Below, one piece after another: positions 15,221-24,200 of a DNA stretch of 64,000 bases. The notes below the pieces were generated by a model. The model was not told the DNA's origin and searched no databases. It worked only from the letters and a program-made list of their open reading frames with translations. The position numbers and the translations under genes are program-made. Where the stretch lies: positions 620,001 through 684,000 of the forward strand of contig OY762933.1 of the NCBI GenBank assembly GCA_963666765.1, written 5' to 3'. The DNA is from Foliamicus sp963666765 (GTDB taxonomy: Bacteria; Pseudomonadota; Gammaproteobacteria; Steroidobacterales; Foliamicaceae). Position 1 is the first letter of the stretch. Each line of letters starts with the position of its first letter.

Positions 15221-16618
15221 TTGATTTTCAGGAAAGGCCACGGCGGGACCGCCGCAGGGTCAGCCGGGACCACGCTTCCGCTGCAGACAAGACTGGGATG
15301 GGGGCTTGGCTCCATGCCCATCACCATCCTGAATCTGTCGTCCAACGTCCTGTTGCTGCGGTACATGACGGACTCGCTCGGCATTGCAGCATCTGTCGCA
15401 GGGCTGATCTTTGCCGGCGCGAAGGTCTGGGATGCGATGAGCGACCCGCTGATGGGCGCATTTTCAGATCGTGTTTCCACACCGTGGGGCCGCCGGCTGC
15501 CCTGGTTGGCATTGGGCGGTCTGCTTTGCGTAGGCGCCGTTGTGGCCTTATATACGACCCCCGATTTGAGCGGGACGCCGCTGCTCGTTTACCTGGCGGC
15601 CATGCTGCTGGTTTTTGCCACGGCCTACACCATGTTCAATATCCCGTACATCGCCATGGCGGTGGAATTGACCCCCAGTTATCACGAGCGCACCCAGCTT
15701 ATGTCGTTCCGGGTCGTATTTTCCTCGTTCGGATCACTGATCGGCTTGAGCCTGGGCCCCGCCTTGCTGGCCTGGTGGGGCGCAACGCGGGCCGGTCACG
15801 CCAGGATGTCCTGGGTACTGGCGGGTTTCGCAGTCGTGTCGCTGATGGTGTGCATATGGTCGCTTCGCAATGCCCCGCAGACACATCAACAGCTGCAACA
15901 GCCGCCGCTCAGGCAGCAACTGCGTTCGGCGCTTGAGAACGTTCCTTTCCTCTGGCTGTTGGCAGCGAAGATGGCGTACTTCCTGGCCCTGGCGTTCTCC
16001 GTTTCCTCCCTCGCCTACTTTACGAAACATGTATTGCAGTTTTCCGACGAGTTACTTGGGCTTTTCCTGGGTTTCCAGAGCGTGGTGCTCATCTTCTCTC
16101 AACCTCTCTGGCTGGGTGTTGCACGCCGATGGGGAAAGAGGAACGGCTACATCTTTGCCGCGGCGCTTTATGGCGCCGCGCATTTTTCCTGGTGGTTTGC
16201 CGGGTCCGGTGAACCCATCAGCCTGGTCATCCTGCGCGGGCTCTTCATTGGCATTGCCGGTGGGGGAACCTTTCTGCTGACGCAGGCGATGCTGCCTGAC
16301 GCCCTGGAATATGACTATCTCCGAACCGGCCTTCGACGCGAGGGGTCATTTACGGGGCTGTATGTTCTTGTGGAAAAGCTGTCCGGGGCTCTCGGTGTCG
16401 CGTTTGTTGGCGTGTTCCTCGGCGCCATGGGATATATCGAGGCGACCGGGGGTCAAAGGATCGAGCAGTCCGAAAGCGCATTGCTCGGACTGTATATCTG
16501 CATCGGGGTCCTGCCGCTTGCATTGCAGGCGATCAGCATAGCTGCCATATCCCGCTACGACCTTGGCGAGCATCAGCTGGAGAGCTTGCGGTCCGCCGCA
16601 AGGGAGCGACGCACCTGA
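15221..16618 (+). CDS. GPH-family (MFS_2) cation symporter
   Basis: This 465-residue transporter has about twelve membrane segments. The cytoplasmic loop DAMSDPLMGAFSDRVSTPWGRRLPW is diagnostic of the glycoside-pentoside-hexuronide:cation symporter family, as is FNIPYIAMAVELTPSYHERT. It would import a hydrophilic product, probably one released by the nearby anchored hydrolases. The best supported start is a TTG at 15221, with no strong ribosome site visible, so translation may depend on the amidohydrolase gene that ends 29 bases earlier. A second member of the family lies at 21259-22629, on the far side of the TonB receptor and the second hydrolase-amidohydrolase pair. Confidence 0.86.
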   Translation: MIFRKGHGGTAAGSAGTTLPLQTRLGWGLGSMPITILNLSSNVLLLRYMTDSLGIAASVAGLIFAGAKVWDAMSDPLMGAFSDRVSTPWGRRLPWLALGGLLCVGAVVALYTTPDLSGTPLLVYLAAMLLVFATAYTMFNIPYIAMAVELTPSYHERTQLMSFRVVFSSFGSLIGLSLGPALLAWWGATRAGHARMSWVLAGFAVVSLMVCIWSLRNAPQTHQQLQQPPLRQQLRSALENVPFLWLLAAKMAYFLALAFSVSSLAYFTKHVLQFSDELLGLFLGFQSVVLIFSQPLWLGVARRWGKRNGYIFAAALYGAAHFSWWFAGSGEPISLVILRGLFIGIAGGGTFLLTQAMLPDALEYDYLRTGLRREGSFTGLYVLVEKLSGALGVAFVGVFLGAMGYIEATGGQRIEQSESALLGLYICIGVLPLALQAISIAAISRYDLGEHQLESLRSAARERRT

Positions 16619-16725
16619 TTCGAAATATGGCATTTTCAGGAAACATTGATTATTCTCCAGCTATCCGTTTGCCGGAAATGTGCAATTCTGGCAAGGTTGG
16701 GATGAGAACTTACTGGGAGGTCACC

Positions 16726-19083
16726 ATGTTCACATCACGCAATCGCATCGGGCTATTGGTGCTATGCGCAGTTGTAACCGCAAGCCTGCTGTTGCCCGAA
16801 TCCAGGTCCCTCGCCCAGGGCGTGGCCCTTGAGGAAATCGTGGTCACGGCGCGCAAACGCGAGGAGGCCCTGGTGGACATCCCGTTTGCGGTATCGGCTT
16901 TCTCCGAGGAAGACCTGGACATATCCAACCTCAAGAACTTCGTGGATATGTCGCTGTTCACCCCCGGGCTGACCTATCAGAACGCTTCCGCCAACCGTGC
17001 GGACCGCGGCGTGCCGAACATCATCATCCGCGGACTGAACATCCTTGGGGTCTCGAGTTCGTCGGCGCCGGCGCTGTTTTTCATCGACGGCGCGCCCGTA
17101 TTCGGCGGCGAAGTCGGCAGCTTTGTCGACGTCGTTCGAGTGGAAGTGCTGCGGGGTCCGCAGACAGCCTACTTCGGACGCAACACCCTTTCCGGCGCCG
17201 TCAACATGGTCACCAAGGACCCCGGCGAGGAATTCGGCGGCTCGGTCGGTCTGGACGTTGACCGGTTCGGGACTGCGGACTTGTCAGTATCCGTCGAGGG
17301 GCCGATTATCGCGGACCGCTTGAGCGCTCGCTTTACCGCCCGGAACAACAAGAAGGGGGGGCACTACAAGAACAACCGAAACGGTGAACGCGAGATCGGT
17401 GACGAGGAAACCCAGTCGCTGGTTGCGACATTTCTGGCCACGCCCACGGACTCGCTGCGGCTTAAACTCAGGCTTGAGGACATCGAGATTGACGATGGGC
17501 CCCAGCCCTCCTTCCGCTTCCCGAGCACTTTCGCGAACTGCGATTCCAACGGCAATGGAAGCGCCACGTACCGCTGCGGGATAGCGCCTGATTTGAGCGT
17601 TGCCGAGTCCATGGTGGGCCACAACGATGCGTTTTCTCCGGACTATGCAAGCGGCTACAACTACTACACGGATGTTATCGCGGCCTACTCGCTATATTCC
17701 GACTCCTCTCCGAGGCAGATCGATGACGAGGGCATATTCATCAAGGGAATGGGGATGGCCAAGCGCGTGCAAGGCGCGACATTCTCGGCTACGGCGGAAT
17801 TGCCCGCCAGCATGACCCTGGACTGGATCAGCGGCTTCAACGAGACGAAGACGATTATGGTCAGCGACGAGAACACGCTTCCCAGGGCAGCCACTTCCGC
17901 GATCGCTGATACGTTCATTGTGGAGCGTTACGCCAAGAACTACTCGCACGAGGCGCGGCTGTCTTCCGGCGGCGAGGGGCAGTTCCGCTGGACGGGAGGC
18001 GCCAACCTTATCAAGAGCGAAGGCGTTCCCTCCTGCGTGGCTGGGTCGTTTTTTGGTCCCCGCGGTTTCACCTGCCGGCCGATTCTGGAAGTATCTACGC
18101 GGGGCATCTTCGGAGGCGTCTATTACGATTTCACCGAAAAACTTACGGTGAGCGGTGAAGTGCGCTATCAGAACGACGAGGTGAGCGTGCCATCCGGGGG
18201 CCTTGATGCAGAGTTCAATGACGTGGGCGGCCGGGTCACGATTCAGTACCGGACCGATGACGACCTCATGCTGTTCGCCAACTACGCGCGCGGCTTCCGC
18301 CCCGGCACGTTCAACTCCATCATCGTTACCCTCTCCGCCGCTGAAGCCGCCAGCCTGGAGCGCAACTCCGGCGCGCAGCTTGCAGTTGAGCCGGAAACGC
18401 TCGACCAGTATGAGATTGGTGTGAAAGGCACGCTTCTGGACGGACGGATGCAGGCCTCCCTGGTCGGCTATTGGGGGGAGATTTCCGAGCAGCAGGTTCA
18501 GCAGATCGGCTATTTTGTCGACGACGAGGATGGACTTGAGAATCCTGTCGGCATTACCACCAATGTCGGCCTGCTCGACATGAACGGGATGGAACTGGAG
18601 GCCCGCTTCCAGCTCACCGAGGAATGGCTGCTCACCGCTGCGTTTGCCCGCAACTACACCGAGTACGTGGAAGGCATATGCAACCTCTGCGTAAGCAATG
18701 GAGCCCTGGCGACCAACACGGACCACCTGGGCAATCAGGTGAACTGGACGCCGGAATATACCGGTTCGGCCACGGCCACCTACACGAGGCCGGTGTTCGG
18801 AGGGCGCATGGACGGGTTTGTTCGCGGCGAGTTCCTGTATGAGTCCACCAAGTACGCCACCGAGGCGAACGTGTTCGAAACCGGTGACCGTAACCTCATG
18901 CATCTGCGTGTGGGCGTTGAGGCCGAAAGGTACCGCGTGGAGGCTTATGCCACAAACCTGTTCGACGACGATACCTACAACTACGTGGCGATCAACACCG
19001 ACCTGGACAACTTCGCGCGCGCCTTTGTGGCCGGACTTCCGTTCAAGCGCTCCTTCGGCGTACGCGGGACCTTCCGGTTCTGA
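16726..19083 (+). CDS. TonB-dependent outer-membrane receptor
   Basis: This 785-residue receptor has a signal peptide (hydrophobic at about residues 8-24). A TonB-box-like LEEIVVTARKREE is followed by the plug domain (NIIIRGLNI, VEVLRGPQTAYFGRNTLSGAVN), then a long beta-barrel ending in GVRGTFRF with terminal Phe, as usual for outer-membrane barrels. The ATG at 16726 was chosen over 16627 because GGGAGG stands five bases upstream and the signal peptide begins there. It is flanked by two anchored-hydrolase/amidohydrolase/transporter modules, which suggests it brings their shared substrate across the outer membrane. The plug is of the general iron-siderophore/vitamin type also used for many organic ligands, so the ligand is unknown. 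Confidence 0.92.
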   Translation: MFTSRNRIGLLVLCAVVTASLLLPESRSLAQGVALEEIVVTARKREEALVDIPFAVSAFSEEDLDISNLKNFVDMSLFTPGLTYQNASANRADRGVPNIIIRGLNILGVSSSSAPALFFIDGAPVFGGEVGSFVDVVRVEVLRGPQTAYFGRNTLSGAVNMVTKDPGEEFGGSVGLDVDRFGTADLSVSVEGPIIADRLSARFTARNNKKGGHYKNNRNGEREIGDEETQSLVATFLATPTDSLRLKLRLEDIEIDDGPQPSFRFPSTFANCDSNGNGSATYRCGIAPDLSVAESMVGHNDAFSPDYASGYNYYTDVIAAYSLYSDSSPRQIDDEGIFIKGMGMAKRVQGATFSATAELPASMTLDWISGFNETKTIMVSDENTLPRAATSAIADTFIVERYAKNYSHEARLSSGGEGQFRWTGGANLIKSEGVPSCVAGSFFGPRGFTCRPILEVSTRGIFGGVYYDFTEKLTVSGEVRYQNDEVSVPSGGLDAEFNDVGGRVTIQYRTDDDLMLFANYARGFRPGTFNSIIVTLSAAEAASLERNSGAQLAVEPETLDQYEIGVKGTLLDGRMQASLVGYWGEISEQQVQQIGYFVDDEDGLENPVGITTNVGLLDMNGMELEARFQLTEEWLLTAAFARNYTEYVEGICNLCVSNGALATNTDHLGNQVNWTPEYTGSATATYTRPVFGGRMDGFVRGEFLYESTKYATEANVFETGDRNLMHLRVGVEAERYRVEAYATNLFDDDTYNYVAINTDLDNFARAFVAGLPFKRSFGVRGTFRF

Positions 19084-19091
19084 CAATCGGT

Positions 19092-20090
19092 GTGAGGGGG
19101 CTCTTGAAAAAGAGGTTCCTTTGGGCATTTGCGGTGGGCGCGGTGGCCGTTGCGCTCGTAGTGACCGGCCAGTTTTTCGTTGCGCGGCGCAGTGCGCCTC
19201 CGGTCAGCTTCGCCGAGGTCGTGGCGAAGTACGGCGACGGTTCGCGCCAGATCGAGGTTGCCGGCGTAAACGTCAACTATCGTGATGAGGGCAATGGACC
19301 CGCACTCGTGCTCCTGCACGGCTCGTTCGGCAGCCTTCGGATGTTCGACGACATGGTGCATGAACTCGGCGACGGCTTTCGGACCATTCGCTACGACCAG
19401 CCGCCCTCGGGACTGTCAGGGGCAGTTCCACCCGAATTCTCTCTCACTTCCGAAGCCTTCCTTCGTGAATTCCTTGACCGCCTGGGTGTCGGTTCGGTCG
19501 CGCTGCTCGGAACCTCAAGCGGGGGAATCATTGCCTACCGGTTCGCGGCCACGTATCCGGAGCGCGTTCGCGCGGTCATATTGTCAAACATCCCCCCGTC
19601 GGCCCCGGTCGATAATGCAGGAGCGCGGGCCCGCCTGCCGTTGAAACTACGATGGTCGATGGGCACTTGCGTCAAGTCCAGGCCATTTTCCCGAACCTGC
19701 TGGCGTGATTTCTTGTTCTCGTATTTTGAACGGCGACAGCGTGTTACGGAGGCGCTGGTCACGGAATACTATGACCTCAACCGGCGCCCGGGCGCCTATG
19801 AATTCACCAGCATGACGGCGATCATGCGCGACGATGGCGAGGTACGGCGTTTCCTCGGCGCCGTGAAGGCGCCCACGCAACTCATTTGGGGAATGCTCGA
19901 TCCCGTACTGCCGCCAACCACGCTGGAACTGCTTGCTGCGCGGCTCACTTCCACGACCGTCCGGGTGGACAAACTCGATGACGTCAATCATTACCCTCCC
20001 CTGGAAGCGCCTGAAGAAGTTGCCCAGCTCACCATGCAGTTTCTTGGCGATATTGAATTCCGGTCAAGGTCTGTCCTTCCCCGGCATTGA
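19092..20090 (+). CDS. Membrane-anchored alpha/beta hydrolase (type a)
   Basis: This 332-residue protein has an N-terminal membrane segment (about residues 10-30). The domain has NYRDEGNGPALVLLHGS, YDQPPSGLSGAV, elbow GTSSGG (Ser142), acid in WGMLDPVLPP and His in DVNHYPPLEAPE, giving a complete triad. It is the closest match in the window to the secreted hydrolase at 9402. The start is a GTG at 19092, eight bases after the TonB receptor stop; a TTG at 19104 preceded by GAGGGGG is an alternative. It follows the receptor directly and precedes an amidohydrolase, so receptor, hydrolase and amidohydrolase probably form one transcript. Confidence 0.83.
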   Translation: MRGLLKKRFLWAFAVGAVAVALVVTGQFFVARRSAPPVSFAEVVAKYGDGSRQIEVAGVNVNYRDEGNGPALVLLHGSFGSLRMFDDMVHELGDGFRTIRYDQPPSGLSGAVPPEFSLTSEAFLREFLDRLGVGSVALLGTSSGGIIAYRFAATYPERVRAVILSNIPPSAPVDNAGARARLPLKLRWSMGTCVKSRPFSRTCWRDFLFSYFERRQRVTEALVTEYYDLNRRPGAYEFTSMTAIMRDDGEVRRFLGAVKAPTQLIWGMLDPVLPPTTLELLAARLTSTTVRVDKLDDVNHYPPLEAPEEVAQLTMQFLGDIEFRSRSVLPRH

Positions 20091-20150
20091 TCAACAGGCC
20101 TTTTCGGGGGAAACTTGACCCGTTGCGCCAGTACGAAGCAGGAGGCGCTC

Positions 20151-21236
20151 ATGAAAATCATAGATGCCGATACCCATGTCGTGGAGCCTTCTTCCGTTTG
20201 GGATTTCCTGTCCTCCAGCGATGATGAGTTCCGGCCATCGATCCTGCGCAAGGAAGTGGGCGCCCCCGTCAATGCCCATTTTGCAGGCGCCAGGACCCGT
20301 GAATTCTGGGTGATCGACAACTTCCTCTACGGAAAGCATGATCCTGAATTTATAGCCGAGCATTCAAACGGCGAATTTTCCTCAAGCGCCATCACGCTCG
20401 ATGACGTCCCTGCCCGGCTCGCGGACATGGACCGTCAGCAAGTCGATTCCCAGGTGGTTTTTTCCAGCCTTTTTCTCAACATTCGCTGCGCCCGGCCCCG
20501 TGCCGAGCTTGCGTTGACGAGGGCATATAACCGTTGGATGGCCGATCGCTGTGGCGCATCCGACGGCCGCCTGCGGTGGGTCTTCGTGCCTTCACTCAAG
20601 AATCCCGACGAAACAGTCAGGGACATGCGCGCCTTTAAGGACCAGGGTGCGATCGGTGTCCTGTTTCGGGGACTGGAAGGCGACAAGTATCTGGATCATC
20701 CCGATTTCGATCCGGTTTATTCGGCTGCCGACGAGCTGGACTTGCCCATTTGCGTGCATATTGGTCACGGCAGTCCGGCCTTTGAATCGATCCAGGGCCG
20801 GGACGGCGCCGGGTTCAATCGGTTTATCTCCGATTCCCCCAACTACCTTGCGTTCTCGGTGCTCCTTAACAGCAAACTGCCCGCCAGGTTTCCGAACCTG
20901 CGTTTTGGTTTCTTCGAGTCGGGCTGCACCTGGGTTGCCGCTGCAGTGCAAACCGCGCTGCACGTTCGTTTACGACCGGAGGAGCTGATGGAATTCGTGC
21001 AGGAAAAGCTGGAGCAGCACAATTTCCATATCACCTGCGAAGTTCATGAGGACCTTCCGCACATCATGCGCTACGTCGGAGACGATCGACTGATGGCCTC
21101 AAGCGACTACGGCCACCCCGGCGACATCGGGGACACGATCATGTACCGGGAGGCCCTGGCGAAGCGCGGGGACCTCGATGCCTCAACCCAGAACAAGCTG
21201 GTGTCAGCCAACGCCCACGGTTTATTTCGCTGCTAA
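20151..21236 (+). CDS. Amidohydrolase_2-type metal-dependent hydrolase/decarboxylase
   Basis: This 361-residue enzyme is paralogous to the product of 14094-15191. It has IIDADTHVVEP (Asp7, His9), CVHIGHG (His203), EVHEDLPH and SDYGHPGD (Asp319). RAYNRWMADRCGASDGRLRW and GAIGVLFRGLEGDKYLDHPDF are nearly the same as in the other copy. It is probably cytoplasmic. The ATG at 20151 has GGAGG five bases before it and begins with the metal motif, so it was preferred to 20115. It lies 60 bases after an anchored hydrolase gene and faces a GPH transporter gene on the other strand. The two paralogues probably act on related substrates. Confidence 0.85.
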   Translation: MKIIDADTHVVEPSSVWDFLSSSDDEFRPSILRKEVGAPVNAHFAGARTREFWVIDNFLYGKHDPEFIAEHSNGEFSSSAITLDDVPARLADMDRQQVDSQVVFSSLFLNIRCARPRAELALTRAYNRWMADRCGASDGRLRWVFVPSLKNPDETVRDMRAFKDQGAIGVLFRGLEGDKYLDHPDFDPVYSAADELDLPICVHIGHGSPAFESIQGRDGAGFNRFISDSPNYLAFSVLLNSKLPARFPNLRFGFFESGCTWVAAAVQTALHVRLRPEELMEFVQEKLEQHNFHITCEVHEDLPHIMRYVGDDRLMASSDYGHPGDIGDTIMYREALAKRGDLDASTQNKLVSANAHGLFRC

Positions 21237-21258
21237 AACGGCTCCGGTCGTAAATTCC

Positions 21259-22629
21259 TTAGCTGGAAGCGGACGCGGCATGCGACCGCAACTCAGTGAG
21301 TATGGCCGAGTCCAGCCGGTACAACGTCAGCAACGCGGCGCCCAGCCCGACGCACACGGCTGGCGCAACACCCATTAACAGGCGAATCATCATGACGGCC
21401 GATTCGGGCTGATCGGCTCTGCCAACCTCACCGGACTCAAGACCCGCCAGGGAAAAGGCGAACCCGGCAATCAGAGGGGCAACGATGAAAGCTGTGGTCT
21501 GCATGAGTTCGAAAGTGCCCACAAACGCCCCCTCGCGCTTCTCGCCGCTTCTGATGCGGTCCAGCTCGATGGTGTCCGCCAGCATGGCCATGGCGAGCAG
21601 GACCGAGCCGCTGCCCAGCGCGCCGAGCACGAAAGCCCGACCCACAAAGACGACCTGGCTTTCGTCCGGTCCGCCAAGCATCCAGGACAGGTGTACGAAT
21701 ACGCTGGCCGTCAACAGGACGAGCAGCAAGGTCCGCCGCTCGATGTTCCTGAGCAGCCGGTTCCAAAGCGGAACGGAACAAATCCCGACGATGTTGGCGG
21801 TAAGACTGAGCACCGCGATCGCCGTTTCGTCCCGGTGCATCACATAGGTGATGTAAAAGAGCATGGACGCGCCTGAAAAGGCAGTTCCGAGCTGTCCCAG
21901 GATCTTGGTGCCGAGCATGACCAGGAAGGGCCTGTTGCGCAGCGTGCCCAACAGGGAGGAAAAGAGGGGCGGCTTCCTGGCTGCGCCCATCGCCGTTGCG
22001 GCCTGGCCTGTGAACGCAACCACCCAGAGCATGGTCACGGCGATGACCGCCGCGGCAACCAGCGACATCTCTCCGTAGGCCGCCCTGTCGCTACCCAGCC
22101 TTGCAACCAGCCAGGCGGCGCCGGAGACCGTCAACATGCCGGACCCATATACGAAAAAGGTTCGCCACGCCATCAGCGATGCCCGTTCCTGGTAGTTGTC
22201 GGTCATCTCCGCGCCCTGCGCCATGTACGGGATCGCGAAAAGCGAGTAGCCGGTGGTGTAGGCAAACAGGGCCAGCAGGACGCATCCGTACAGGAGCGGC
22301 CCCGGCTCGAAATCAGGCGGATGAAACACGGCAACGCATGCCGCCGAAGCCAATATGGCACCTGCCAGCATCCAGGGCCTGCGCCGCCCCCAGCGAGTGT
22401 CGGACCGATCGCTCAGATTACCGATCAACGGGTCGATCACGGCGTCGTAGATACGCGTGATCGCAAACAATACGCCGGCGATCGCGGCCGATATCCCCAC
22501 GTAGCGGACGAGGAAATAGACGACGAACATATTGATGAGGTAAAGCATCGAGGTGCCCCCCAGGCCCCCGACCCCCCAGCTCGCCTTGAGAAACAGAGGC
22601 AGGCGCGTGGTTTCCTGGTTGTTCGTCAT
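21259..22629 (-). CDS. GPH-family (MFS_2) cation symporter
   Basis: This 456-residue transporter has about twelve membrane segments and the GPH signature DPLIGNLSDRSDTRWGRRRPW in the first cytoplasmic loop. It also has FAIPYMAQGAEMTDNYQERASL, comparable to FNIPYIAMAVELTPSYHERT in the gene at 15221. It would couple cation entry to uptake of a sugar-like or acidic product. The ATG at 22629 was preferred to an upstream TTG. It converges with the amidohydrolase gene at 20151-21236, leaving 22 bases between stops. Its placement at the edge of the hydrolase island makes it the second transporter of the proposed system. Confidence 0.86.
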   Translation of the reverse strand: MTNNQETTRLPLFLKASWGVGGLGGTSMLYLINMFVVYFLVRYVGISAAIAGVLFAITRIYDAVIDPLIGNLSDRSDTRWGRRRPWMLAGAILASAACVAVFHPPDFEPGPLLYGCVLLALFAYTTGYSLFAIPYMAQGAEMTDNYQERASLMAWRTFFVYGSGMLTVSGAAWLVARLGSDRAAYGEMSLVAAAVIAVTMLWVVAFTGQAATAMGAARKPPLFSSLLGTLRNRPFLVMLGTKILGQLGTAFSGASMLFYITYVMHRDETAIAVLSLTANIVGICSVPLWNRLLRNIERRTLLLVLLTASVFVHLSWMLGGPDESQVVFVGRAFVLGALGSGSVLLAMAMLADTIELDRIRSGEKREGAFVGTFELMQTTAFIVAPLIAGFAFSLAGLESGEVGRADQPESAVMMIRLLMGVAPAVCVGLGAALLTLYRLDSAILTELRSHAASASS

Positions 22630-22721
22630 GAGGCCCGCGATGTTATCTCCGGGAGCCAAGGCGTCTCGCGTTCGTCAAGGGCGGGACGCCCTCGGTCCAG
22701 CGGGATGCCTTCTTTCCCGGG

Positions 22722-24200
22722 TTACGAGGTGGCGACCTGGTAGCGGCGCAGCGTCAGGAACGGAATAAGGATCGCACCGAACAGCAGCACCAGCATTCCC
22801 AATAGTGACGGAAGCAGGCGCATCAGTACCGTGGCAAATGGTTCCTCCCGATACTCGAACGCCGGAAACTGGTCATAGTCCGCCGGCTTGAGCGGATAGC
22901 GCTGTAGGAACCTCACGGTGAAATATTCGCCCCATTCCTCGTGAAAAGCGTAGACCTGGCCGAGGAAATGCTCATACCGGTCCGCGCTTGTTCCGGAGAT
23001 CTCGTTCAGCGCCAATTGCATCATGATCGCCGGCGAGATGAACTGGAATCGCTGCACCAGGCTCTCCTGGCGGTTCAATTGCGCCTGGAACTCGTCGTAC
23101 AGCGGCCGCACCGCCTTGTCGATCGCATTGCGGTTGGACATCGCCACGGTAAGGAAATCCATTGCCCTCTCATCGCCCTCCGGCACGAATTCGAGGTGGT
23201 CGTAGTAGTACTCGTCCAGCCGGGCCATGTAGTTCTTCTCGGCTGCCGTCTGCGCTTCCCGTGCCGCCGTGGTCAGTTCCATGCGCGACGGCGCCGGATA
23301 GATGGTGGTGGCCAGCAGGCTCACCAGCGTGGGCACGACCACCACGAGGGCCAGCCAGGTCCCCGCCAGCGCGATGCCGTTGGCTGCCGAGTTTTTGCCG
23401 TACACATTCACCAGCACCGACATGGCGAACCAGAAAAGCGTGTACACCAGCGTCGCCGACATCCACAGGCCGAAGCGCGCCCAGGTATCGGCCGAGTCCA
23501 GGTCCGTACCCACGGCGAACAGCGCCAGCAGCCCCAGCAACAGAACGCCCGCAAGCAGGACGCCGGCGCGCGCAATGATCTTGGACGCCATCAGTTCCCT
23601 GAGCGAGATCGGGTGCGCCAGGATCATCGCCAGCGTTCCCCTTTCCTTCTCGCTGGACAGCAGGTCGTAGCTGATCGCCAGAACGAATATGGGCAGCAGA
23701 AAGATCACCACGAACGCGATGTCGAAGGCCCCGGTCATGAGATTGACCGGGTTTTCCAGCTCGTTGTCCCTGGTGATGTTCATTGTCGGATTCATCGACA
23801 CGGGAACGTAATTGAGCTGGATGTCGCTCTGGCCGATCGAAAACGAGGCCAGACCGGTGGCAGGCATCGTGAGGTACTTGGACGTTTCGGCGCCCACGGC
23901 GCCGGCGTTGGTGCCCTGTGGGGGCCCGGCGCCCGGTGCGTGCCGCGCGGAGGCGAACTGGTATTCCCCGCCCTCCGCCAAGACCTGCGCCTCGTATCTT
24001 TCCGTGTCCGCGCGCATCCTGCCTCGGCGGCTGTCCTCGAATGCAATCGCTGCGCTTGCGCCTTCGACCTGGCGGTCGATGGAACGCTGGCCGGACCAGG
24101 CGGCGAAGGCGATCGCTCCCGCAATCAGGACAAGCAGCGAGCGGAAAGCCCCTGAACGGAAGAGTTGCCTTGTCTCGTGCGAAATAATGATTCGTTTCAT
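22722..24200 (-). CDS. ABC-2 type permease, DUF3526-like
   Basis: This 492-residue membrane protein has an N-terminal transmembrane helix, a large periplasmic loop and a group of helices around residues 155-320. The cytoplasmic segment YDLLSSEKERGTLAMILAHP is typical of ABC-2 permeases (the equivalent in the partner is FSGERESGTLRQVMSMG). A second long loop and a final helix pair follow. It ends with the polar LRRYQVATS. The ATG at 24200 overlaps the stop of the partner permease gene as TGATG. With that gene and the ATPase at 25663 it forms an export or membrane-remodelling transporter of the gliding/NosY-like class. The substrate is unknown. Confidence 0.85.
   Translation of the reverse strand: MKRIIISHETRQLFRSGAFRSLLVLIAGAIAFAAWSGQRSIDRQVEGASAAIAFEDSRRGRMRADTERYEAQVLAEGGEYQFASARHAPGAGPPQGTNAGAVGAETSKYLTMPATGLASFSIGQSDIQLNYVPVSMNPTMNITRDNELENPVNLMTGAFDIAFVVIFLLPIFVLAISYDLLSSEKERGTLAMILAHPISLRELMASKIIARAGVLLAGVLLLGLLALFAVGTDLDSADTWARFGLWMSATLVYTLFWFAMSVLVNVYGKNSAANGIALAGTWLALVVVVPTLVSLLATTIYPAPSRMELTTAAREAQTAAEKNYMARLDEYYYDHLEFVPEGDERAMDFLTVAMSNRNAIDKAVRPLYDEFQAQLNRQESLVQRFQFISPAIMMQLALNEISGTSADRYEHFLGQVYAFHEEWGEYFTVRFLQRYPLKPADYDQFPAFEYREEPFATVLMRLLPSLLGMLVLLFGAILIPFLTLRRYQVATS

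Noticed and set aside
17692..19128. Minus-strand open frame of 478 codons opposite the TonB receptor
   Set aside because: It has no motif, and the plus strand carries an unmistakable receptor barrel with a terminal Phe.
22941..24155. Plus-strand open frame of 404 codons opposite an ABC-2 permease
   Set aside because: Its composition (His/Arg/Gln-rich) is that of a shadow frame, and the permease has clear helices and family signature.
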